From NCBI GenBank assembly GCA_016873905.1, contig VGVU01000091.1, positions 1 through 5,297 on the forward strand: a DNA stretch of 5,297 nucleotides, read 5' to 3'. A model generated the notes under the pieces. The model was not told the origin of the DNA. It saw only the letters and a program-made list of their open reading frames with translations, and did no database searches. This DNA comes from Betaproteobacteria bacterium. GTDB taxonomy: Bacteria > Pseudomonadota > Gammaproteobacteria > Burkholderiales > Thiobacillaceae. The position numbers and the translations under genes are program-made. Numbering within the stretch: the first letter of the stretch is position 1; the number at the start of each line of letters is the position of its first letter. Of the stretch, positions 1 to 5,132 are shown in pieces.

Positions 1-80
1 AAGGCATCGTTGATGCTGTTATCGCCCATGACGGCGATGGCGGTGAAATCAGGTGCTTGCTTGCCAACTAGTACGGCCAT
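1..80 (-). CDS. Peroxiredoxin, AhpC/2-Cys type (N-terminal 26 residues, runs off the left edge)
   Basis: Reading leftward from the ATG at 78-80, the protein starts MAVLVGKQAPDFTAIAVMGD and continues NSINDA before the window ends. The opening V-G-x-x-A-P-D-F-T-A is typical of the N-terminus of typical 2-Cys peroxiredoxins (AhpC/Prx1 group), cytoplasmic thiol peroxidases that reduce hydrogen peroxide and organic peroxides. The peroxidatic and resolving cysteines lie outside the window, so subclass and activity cannot be checked. The start is well supported: an AGAGGA ribosome binding site lies 8 nt upstream, and a 120-bp AT-rich gap separates the gene from topB on the same strand. It probably has its own promoter rather than depending on the topB transcript. 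The assignment rests on only 26 residues, but the motif is distinctive. Confidence 0.8.
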   Translation of the reverse strand, partial: MAVLVGKQAPDFTAIAVMGDNSINDA

Positions 81-88
81 GATAAATT

Positions 89-94
89 TCCTCT
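89..94 (-). promoter_or_regulatory. Shine-Dalgarno site of the peroxiredoxin gene
   Basis: The minus strand reads AGAGGA, 8 nt before the ATG. It is the only clear Shine-Dalgarno match among the gene starts in this window, which suggests strong translation of the peroxiredoxin compared with its neighbours. Confidence 0.7.
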
Positions 95-130
95 CGAGAA
101 TTGGTAATGAAACAGAATGCCCACCCCTTA

Positions 131-155
131 ATACACGACAAATTTACTACAGTAT
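131..155 (-). promoter_or_regulatory. Candidate operator/promoter of the peroxiredoxin: 25-bp ATAC...GTAT partial palindrome
   Basis: On the minus strand this 25-bp element starts ATACTGTAGTA and ends GTCGTGTAT around an AAATTT core. The outer ATAC/GTAT arms and the core are symmetric and the parts between are not. Aligned by eye to the degenerate type 1 IscR (Rrf2 family) consensus, about 20 of 25 positions agree on either strand. A possible -10 hexamer, TATTAA (128-133), overlaps its promoter-proximal end and would give a leader of about 40 nt, but no good -35 lies 16-18 bp upstream. Such overlap would suit repression by a bound regulator. Which regulator binds, if any, is inference; the consensus is degenerate and the region AT-rich, so a chance match is possible. 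Confidence 0.3.
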
Positions 156-157
156 TA

Positions 158-180
158 GGAGGCAGGGAAGGGGGCAGACG
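158..180 (-). terminator. C-rich, G-poor tract after topB (possible Rho loading site)
   Basis: On the transcript strand these 23 nt hold 14 C, 6 T, 3 G and no A, starting 20 nt after the topB stop. No intrinsic hairpin with a U tract follows topB. A C-rich, G-poor unstructured stretch just past a stop codon is the kind of sequence Rho can load on, so it may end the dprA-smg-topB transcript. This is weak evidence, from composition only. Confidence 0.2.
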
Positions 181-200
181 ATTTATTTTGAACGCAACCT

Positions 201-2963
201 TCAGCTGGGCTGGCGTGGCTTGCTTGCGGCTTTAGGCGCGGCCTTCTTTGTGGCGGATGCCGCCTTGGCTGGCGTTATTGGGGCGGCCTTGGCTGTGGTT
301 TTTTTCGCGGCGGGCTTACCGCCTTTTGCCTCGAGCAGGGCCAGGGCCTCTTCCAGACTAAAGCCGTCTTGGGGTCGATCCTTGGGCAGAGAGGCGTTGA
401 TCTTGCCGTGCTGAACATAGGGGCCAAAGCGGCCGGGTTTGAGCAGAACCGGCTTGCCATCGGCGGGGTGCTCGCCCAGCGTGATACCGCCCGTTGCCGC
501 CTTGCCCGCTCCACGCTTGGGGTCGCGCGGCGGGAATTCAAACACCACCTTGCCCTGTTTGGGATCCCAGGCAAGGAAGGCCTCGAAGGGGCGTCGTGTC
601 CGCGCCGAGACGAAACCGGTCAAGAGCTCGGTCTTACCGGATTCGAGGAGCTTTTGCATTTGCTCAGGCTCGATGATTTGTTGCAGGATGGTTTGACCGC
701 TGCGGAAATCACAGGCCTTCTCTGGGCCCAGGCTGCGTTCACAGGCGTACAGGGTGCCGATGGGATAGACCCGGGACGCGCATTTTGGGCAGGAACCCAG
801 CGCCGTCAGGCTCGTCAGATCAACAGGCTCATCTTCCTCGCCGGGTTGCGGTTCACCAAAGTCAAATTCGGGCTGTTTGTCGTTGTTGAGGCGAATCTCG
901 GCATCGAAGGGGCGCCCCATTTTGCTCCGGAAGCCCGTCAGTGGGCCGACGCGCCCGGTGGTTAGCAGGGTCTCCATCTCGGCGACCTCAATCTGTCGAC
1001 CAGCCACGATCTTCCAGGCGCCCCAGTCACAGCACGAACAGGCGTACTTTTTGTAGTTTTCCTTGATCGTGCCGCCGCATTTTGGGCAGGGCGCGGTTAA
1101 GGTGGCAAAGTCGCCGATGATATCGTCGTCCTGGTGAGCCTTGATCTGGCCAACCATGCGTTCGGTCATGGTGGCGATGTCTCGCATGAAGGTGCTGCGC
1201 GCAAGCTGGCCCTGCTCCATTTTCTTGAGCTGCAGCTCCCATTCGCCGGTCAACTCGGGCGAGCACAGCTCGTCGATCTTCAGGCCCCGCAAGGCAATCA
1301 AGAGTTGGAAGGCCTTGGTGGTGGGGATGAGCTCGCGGCCCTCGCGGTACAGGTATCTTTCGCTGAGAAGGCCTTCGATGATGGCCGCGCGGGTCGCCGG
1401 GGTGCCAATACCGCGCCCGGCCATGATCGCACGCAGGTCCTCGTCGTCGACCATCTTGCCGGCCCCTTCCATGGCCGAGAGTAGCGTGGCCTCGTTGTAG
1501 CGTGCCGGCGGCCGGGTCTGGTTGGCCTTGATCGTCACCGCCACATTATCAACGGCCTCCCCGGGCGCGACCGGAACCAGCGGCGGGCCGTCCTCATCGC
1601 CCTCGCTGCCCTTGCCATAGACGGTCAGCCAGCCCGGTTGGACCAGAACCTTGCCCTCGGTCTTGAAGGCGTCGTCCTGAATATGGGTGATACGGCTGGT
1701 GACCAGATATTCGGCCGGCGGGTAAAAAATGGCCAGAAAGCGCCGGGTAACAAGGTCATACAGCTTGTGTTCAATTTCGCTGAGCCCCTTGGGCGGGGTG
1801 CCGGTCGGGATGATGGCAAAGTGATCGGAGATCTTGCTGTTGTCGAAGATGCGCTTGTTCGGGCGCACCCAGCCACTTTTTGTGATCTGGTTGGCGAGGG
1901 GCGCGTATTCCACGGGCAGGCCCGCCAAGATGGTGCCAATCTGGCTGACATAATCTTCGGGCAGGGCGCGGGCATCCGTACGCGGGTAGGTCAGCACCTT
2001 GTGTTTTTCGTACAAGGCCTGAGCCAGGCCCAGCGTGGTCTTGGCCGAGAAACCAAAACGGCTGTTGGCCTCGCGCTGCAGGCTGGTCAGGTCGAACAAC
2101 AGGGGCGACATCCGCGTTGAGGGTTTGGTGTCTTCGCTTACCACACCGGGTTGATTCAGGCAGCGGTCGTGAATGGCCTGCGCCTGCGTCGCGTCCCAAA
2201 GCCGGGTCGCGCTGGCGTCCTCATCGTCGGATTTCTTGTGGGCCTTGTTAAACCAGCGGCCGGTATAACGGCCCGCGGCGCAGGCAAACTCGGCCTCGAT
2301 CTCCCAGTAATCGCGGGAGACAAAGCGGCGAATCTTTTCCTCGCGCTCGACCAGGAGGGCCAGGGTTGGGGTCTGAACCCGGCCGACCGTGGTGAGGTGA
2401 AAACCGCCGTTCTTGGAGTTGAAGGCGGTCATCGCCCGGGTGCCGTTGATGCCGACCAGCCAATCGGATTCCGAGCGGCACATGGCCGCATCGCGCAGGC
2501 CGTGTAATTCGGCGGCCGGGCGCAGTTTCTGGAATCCGGCCTGGATGGCCTGTTTGGTCATCGACTGCAACCAGAGGCGTTCGACCGGTTTCTTGATTCC
2601 GCTGTGTTGGACGATATAGCTAAAGATCAGTTCGCCCTCACGCCCGGCGTCGCAGGCATTGATCAGGCCATCAACCTCTTTGCGTTTGGCCAGGCGGGCC
2701 AGAAGCTTCAGGCGCGCCTCGGTCTTTTCGATCGGCGCGAGGTCAAAATGCGGCGGGATAACGGGGAGGTGAGTGAACGACCACTTACCGCGTTTGACCT
2801 CATATTCCTCAGGTGCGGCGATCTCGACGAGATGGCCGATGGCCGAGGAGAGGACAAAGTCGTTGCTCTCAAAATAATCATCGTGGCGGGCAAAACCACC
2901 CAGGGCGCGCGCAATGTCGGCCGCCACGGAGGGCTTCTCGGCGATGATAAGTTTTTTGCTCAC
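201..2963 (-). CDS. topB: DNA topoisomerase III (TopB-type IA topoisomerase) with extended zinc-ribbon C-terminus
   Basis: This type IA topoisomerase makes a transient 5'-phosphotyrosyl break in single-stranded DNA, to relax or decatenate DNA at recombination and replication intermediates. The Toprim domain occupies roughly residues 1-140, with the first catalytic Glu in IIAEKPS (E9) and the acidic motif CDAGREGE (D105, E109, E111). The RLWLQSMTKQAI stretch (129-140) and the TTVGRVQTPTLALL block (191-204) are typical of TopB. The catalytic tyrosine is Y326 in LTYPRTDAR, and GRGIGTPATRA (517-527) is the conserved GIGTPATR block. After the core (to about 615) come zinc ribbons at C626-C645 and C725-C751, each followed by an LTGF...RPF repeat, then a GRFGPY module (826-882) and a basic Lys/Ala/Pro tail (883-920). 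At 920 residues it is much longer than E. coli TopB (about 650). The GTG start at 2963 is the only start codon between the smg stop and the conserved MSKKLIIAEKPS; no Shine-Dalgarno is visible. The gene follows smg by 42 bp and is probably co-transcribed with dprA-smg. Confidence 0.95.
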   Translation of the reverse strand: MSKKLIIAEKPSVAADIARALGGFARHDDYFESNDFVLSSAIGHLVEIAAPEEYEVKRGKWSFTHLPVIPPHFDLAPIEKTEARLKLLARLAKRKEVDGLINACDAGREGELIFSYIVQHSGIKKPVERLWLQSMTKQAIQAGFQKLRPAAELHGLRDAAMCRSESDWLVGINGTRAMTAFNSKNGGFHLTTVGRVQTPTLALLVEREEKIRRFVSRDYWEIEAEFACAAGRYTGRWFNKAHKKSDDEDASATRLWDATQAQAIHDRCLNQPGVVSEDTKPSTRMSPLLFDLTSLQREANSRFGFSAKTTLGLAQALYEKHKVLTYPRTDARALPEDYVSQIGTILAGLPVEYAPLANQITKSGWVRPNKRIFDNSKISDHFAIIPTGTPPKGLSEIEHKLYDLVTRRFLAIFYPPAEYLVTSRITHIQDDAFKTEGKVLVQPGWLTVYGKGSEGDEDGPPLVPVAPGEAVDNVAVTIKANQTRPPARYNEATLLSAMEGAGKMVDDEDLRAIMAGRGIGTPATRAAIIEGLLSERYLYREGRELIPTTKAFQLLIALRGLKIDELCSPELTGEWELQLKKMEQGQLARSTFMRDIATMTERMVGQIKAHQDDDIIGDFATLTAPCPKCGGTIKENYKKYACSCCDWGAWKIVAGRQIEVAEMETLLTTGRVGPLTGFRSKMGRPFDAEIRLNNDKQPEFDFGEPQPGEEDEPVDLTSLTALGSCPKCASRVYPIGTLYACERSLGPEKACDFRSGQTILQQIIEPEQMQKLLESGKTELLTGFVSARTRRPFEAFLAWDPKQGKVVFEFPPRDPKRGAGKAATGGITLGEHPADGKPVLLKPGRFGPYVQHGKINASLPKDRPQDGFSLEEALALLEAKGGKPAAKKTTAKAAPITPAKAASATKKAAPKAASKPRQPS
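534..1088 (-). repeat. Duplicated zinc-ribbon + LTGF/RPF module inside topB
   Basis: Two consecutive copies of one module are encoded here. Copy 1 covers residues 626-702 (bases 858-1088): C-P-K-C and C-x2-C zinc ligands, then METLLTTGRVGPLTGF and GRPFDAEI, ending PEFDF. Copy 2 covers residues 725-810 (bases 534-791): C-P-K-C and a wider C-x9-C pair, then MQKLLESGKTELLTGF and RRPFEAFL, ending VVFEF. The shared pattern is zinc ribbon, M-x2-LL-x2-G, LTGF-x-S, RPF-x-A, then an aromatic-acidic end. Zinc ribbons of type IA topoisomerases bind single-stranded DNA or protein partners. Copy 1 also has an extra cysteine (C644) next to the last ligand. The homology of the copies is seen by eye; a DNA-level repeat is not obvious. 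Confidence 0.75.
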
Positions 2964-2986
2964 AGGGTGTGATCTTTGCTGGTCAT
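2960..2986 (-). other. topB start junction: 8-codon leader ORF overlapping the GTG start
   Basis: An ATG at 2984-2986 opens an eight-codon frame (MTSKDHTL) whose TGA overlaps the topB GTG as GTGA. Neither start has a recognisable Shine-Dalgarno. The overlap would let ribosomes finishing the short frame restart on topB. It may equally be a chance ORF, since an eight-codon frame carries little statistical weight. It is given here because it bears on how the topB start is read. Confidence 0.2.
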
Positions 2987-3005
2987 GGGAGGGGTGGGCG
3001 CGCGC

Positions 3006-3461
3006 TTAGTGCAGCGTGGGCTGGTAATCGTTTTCACCCCGCACCAGGTCTTCCAGCCACAGGGCATCGCCGGGACCGTGCAGGCGGTTAATGGCCAGAA
3101 GGGAAATCCATTTGATTTTATCGGCGGCCACTTCAGCGTCTTCCAGGGCCAGGGCGCGATCAATAATCCATTCCCGGGCGTGGGCCGGCAGCAGACCGGA
3201 GGCCTCCAGAAAGAACAGGAAATCAATCCCCTCGACGGCGAGGCGCTGTTGCTCATACGGGGTGTAGCACCGCGTCGCCTGACTGTCGGGATAGGGCTCG
3301 GTGTCCGAGAGTCGGTTCATCGCCTCCAGCCAGTTGAGGGCAAGGTCGATATCTTTGGCGTCAAACCCCACAGCGCTGAGTTTGCTGGACAGAAGCTCAT
3401 TGTCTGGCGCCCGATCGGTTACCAGATAATTGTCGTAGAGGTAGAGAAGGATATCGAACAT
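3006..3461 (-). CDS. smg: Smg protein (DUF494 family)
   Basis: The 151-residue product is an Smg/DUF494 protein, matching the family along its whole length. It opens MFDILLYLYDNY, continues with GFDAKDIDLALNWLE (about 33-47), has the YTPYEQQRL segment near the middle (about 66-74) and IDFLFFLEASGLL (79-91), and ends with KIKWISLLAI and a C-terminal LH. It is predicted to be a soluble, mostly helical cytoplasmic protein without signal peptide or membrane span. The family's molecular function is not established; its genes commonly sit beside dprA, which proves no joint function. The ATG at 3459-3461 lies 11 bp after the dprA stop with no visible Shine-Dalgarno, so translation probably depends on coupling to dprA. 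Length and ends match the family, so it looks intact. Confidence 0.93.
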   Translation of the reverse strand: MFDILLYLYDNYLVTDRAPDNELLSSKLSAVGFDAKDIDLALNWLEAMNRLSDTEPYPDSQATRCYTPYEQQRLAVEGIDFLFFLEASGLLPAHAREWIIDRALALEDAEVAADKIKWISLLAINRLHGPGDALWLEDLVRGENDYQPTLH

Positions 3462-3472
3462 AGGGTCATCAA

Positions 3473-4555
3473 TTAGTAGAGGCGCTGGAATCGTCCGCCA
3501 GGCAAAGAGGCCACGCGACCTTCCAGCTCGTGCGTAAGTAGCATGGCCGATAGGCTATCGACCGTCAAGCCACTGCGTTCCTGGAGTTGGTCCAGACCCA
3601 GCGGGCCGTTATCCAGCAGGGACAGGAGCGCGCTGTCGGGAGGGGTGTCGGGGTCGATCTTGTCCCGGGCCGGGAGGGTTAATGGCCGTTGCAGTTCTTC
3701 GAGGATGTCATTGGCCGATTCGACGAGTTTGGCCCCATCACGAATCAGGCGGTGACAGCCCCGTGCCAATGGATTGTGGATTGAACCCGGCAGGGCAAAT
3801 ACCTCGCGGCCGTGTTCACCGGCCAGGCGGGCCGTGATCAGTGAGCCCGATTCAAGGGCTGCCTCGACGACGAGGACGCCCAGCGACAGCCCGCTGATAA
3901 TGCGGTTGCGGCGCGGGAAGTGGCCGGGGCGCGGGGGCGTACCGATGGGAAATTCGGACACCAGCGCCCCGCCGAGGGCGAGTTCATGGGCAAGGGCACG
4001 GTTTTTAGCGGGATAGACACGGTCCAGCCCCGTGCCGACCACGGCAATGCCGCTGCCATTGCCCGCCAAGCCTCCACGATGCGCCGCCGTGTCGATGCCT
4101 TCGGCCAGGCCGCTGACGATGGTGAGGCCACTCGCCGCGAGCGTCTCGGCAAAGGCCTCGGCATCGCGTTGTCCCTGCACGCTGGCGTTGCGTGAACCGA
4201 CGATGGCCAGCAGGGGTTGTGACAACGCGGCGAGGCGGCCTTTGACATACAGCCAGGGCGGCGCACCCGGGACGGATTGCAGGGCCTCGGGGTAGGCCGG
4301 GTCGGTGATGGGGATGAGATGGGCGTCTTCTGCGGCCAGCCAGTCCAGGCCGCGCTGCACGGCCGTATCCGTTTCTGCGCTGCGCAGTGCGGCGGCGCGA
4401 GCCGGGCCGATAAGCGTGGCGAGGGTGGATTGGCTGGCCGCACAGACGGTGGCCGCGCTGTCAAAGGCGCCCAGAAGACGCTGCACGGCCTCCGGGCCCA
4501 GGCCGGGCACCGCCTCCAGGCGTAACCAGAATTCACTTTCGGCATTGACAGGCAT
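3473..4555 (-). CDS. dprA: DNA-processing protein DprA (Smf)
   Basis: DprA binds single-stranded DNA that enters the cytoplasm in natural transformation and loads RecA on it; many non-transformable bacteria also keep the gene. The 360-residue product has an N-terminal helical region with a PGLG turn (17-20), a Rossmann-like fold with AIVGSRNAS (117-125), SGLAEGIDTAAHRGGL (148-163), PRPGHFPRRNRIISGLS (207-223) and SGSLITARLAGEHGREVFAL (236-255) followed by PGS, and a C-terminal winged-helix-like segment (about 305-360). All signature blocks are present. The open frame extends upstream to 4708, but that would overlap the divergent def gene by 80 bp and adds no family-like sequence, so the ATG at 4553-4555, just before the conserved FWLRLEAVPGLG, is chosen. 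Its Shine-Dalgarno is weak. It is the first gene of the leftward dprA-smg-topB group. Competence genes are not in the window, so transformability cannot be judged. Confidence 0.94.
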   Translation of the reverse strand: MPVNAESEFWLRLEAVPGLGPEAVQRLLGAFDSAATVCAASQSTLATLIGPARAAALRSAETDTAVQRGLDWLAAEDAHLIPITDPAYPEALQSVPGAPPWLYVKGRLAALSQPLLAIVGSRNASVQGQRDAEAFAETLAASGLTIVSGLAEGIDTAAHRGGLAGNGSGIAVVGTGLDRVYPAKNRALAHELALGGALVSEFPIGTPPRPGHFPRRNRIISGLSLGVLVVEAALESGSLITARLAGEHGREVFALPGSIHNPLARGCHRLIRDGAKLVESANDILEELQRPLTLPARDKIDPDTPPDSALLSLLDNGPLGLDQLQERSGLTVDSLSAMLLTHELEGRVASLPGGRFQRLY

Positions 4556-4628
4556 GGTGTGCAGACCGCATTCCGGGGGCCCCCTCGCTATAATGTCGGC
4601 ATTAAATACAGACTGACCGTAAACAGCA
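4556..4628. promoter_or_regulatory. Divergent promoter region between dprA and def
   Basis: These 73 bp must hold the promoters for both directions. The def side has a perfect -10 hexamer (see separate entry). On the dprA side, TATTTA (reverse of 4605-4610) could be a -10, with TTGCTG just inside def as a -35, but their 15-bp spacing is short, so this is a weak call. The AT-rich stretch 4589-4610 contains TAATG-TCGG-CATTA (4591-4604), an inverted repeat lying on the -10 and start area of the def promoter. A GGGGGCCCCC block (4575-4584) sits in the def promoter spacer. Confidence 0.55.
4589..4594 (+). promoter_or_regulatory. -10 element of the def-fmt promoter (TATAAT)
   Basis: A perfect TATAAT, followed by G, lies 34 bp before the def ATG. 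It predicts a transcription start near 4601 and a leader of about 28 nt. No TTGACA-like hexamer lies 16-18 bp upstream (that stretch reads CCGCAT or similar), so the promoter may be moderate in strength or rely on other contacts. The short leader has no clear Shine-Dalgarno before the def ATG. Confidence 0.6.
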
Positions 4629-5132
4629 ATGGCCTTGCTCAAAATTCTGCATTTCCCTGATCCGCGTTTGCAGACCGTGGCGCAGCCCGTGTCGGTGCTG
4701 GATGACACGATTCGTCAATTGGCGGCGGATATGGCCGAGACCATGTATGCCGCACCGGGGATTGGTTTGGCCGCGACCCAGGTAGATCGGCATATCCGCC
4801 TCGTCGTGATCGACATCAGCGAGGAAAAGAACCAGCTGATCACCTTCATCAACCCGGAGATTGTCAGTCAGGCCGGGGCGAAGGAGGGCGAAGAGGGTTG
4901 CCTGTCGGTTCCGGGCATTTACGACAAGGTGACCCGCGCCGAGCAGGTGCGGATCCGCGCCCTGGACCTGAACGGGCAGCCGTTTGAGCTGGAGGCCGAG
5001 GGGCTGTTGGCGGTTTGTATCCAGCATGAGCTTGACCACTTGCAAGGCCGGGTATTCGTTGATTACCTCTCCCGCCTCAAGCAGGGCCGTATTCGCAAGA
5101 AGCTGCAAAAACTTGATCGCGAGACCATGTAA
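4629..5132 (+). CDS. def: Peptide deformylase
   Basis: This metal-dependent amidase removes the formyl group from the N-terminal methionine of nascent proteins at the ribosome exit. The 167-residue product has all three motifs of the family: GIGLAATQ (44-51), EGCLSVPG (89-96) with the metal-binding Cys91, and QHELDHLQG (132-140) with His133 and His137 as metal ligands and Glu134 as catalytic base. Length and motif spacing match type I deformylases such as that of E. coli (about 169 residues). The start is the only good one: it follows the promoter by about 28 nt and begins with the family-like MALLKILHFPDPRLQ. The stop codon overlaps the fmt start (TAATG), giving a def-fmt unit with likely translational coupling. 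Confidence 0.97.
   Translation: MALLKILHFPDPRLQTVAQPVSVLDDTIRQLAADMAETMYAAPGIGLAATQVDRHIRLVVIDISEEKNQLITFINPEIVSQAGAKEGEEGCLSVPGIYDKVTRAEQVRIRALDLNGQPFELEAEGLLAVCIQHELDHLQGRVFVDYLSRLKQGRIRKKLQKLDRETM

Noticed and set aside
10..414. 134-codon + strand frame across the peroxiredoxin start and the topB end
   Set aside because: It crosses two genes and their intergenic region on the wrong strand, and its hydrophobic Ala-rich stretch is the reverse of the topB Lys/Ala tail codons.
369..965. 198-codon open frame on the + strand opposite the 3' part of topB
   Set aside because: It is antisense to a clearly conserved protein, resembles no family I know, and long antisense frames are expected in GC-rich coding DNA.
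1134..2120. Several 116-160 codon + strand frames opposite topB
   Set aside because: They overlap the conserved topoisomerase core and show no independent start signals or recognisable motifs.
4545..4550. Perfect TTGACA -35-like hexamer on the + strand
   Set aside because: It lies 38 bp before the def TATAAT, too far for a sigma-70 promoter, and has no -10 at the correct distance; it falls inside dprA codons.
4575..4584. GGGGGCCCCC as an intrinsic terminator stem
   Set aside because: It has no loop and no following U tract, and it lies upstream of both gene groups, where a terminator is not expected.
4556..4708. N-terminal extension of dprA by 51 codons
   Set aside because: It would overlap def and its promoter, and the added residues do not resemble DprA; conserved sequence begins just after the internal ATG at 4555.
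4602..5108. 168-codon minus-strand frame opposite def
   Set aside because: It lies fully opposite the catalytic def gene and its product has no recognisable motif.
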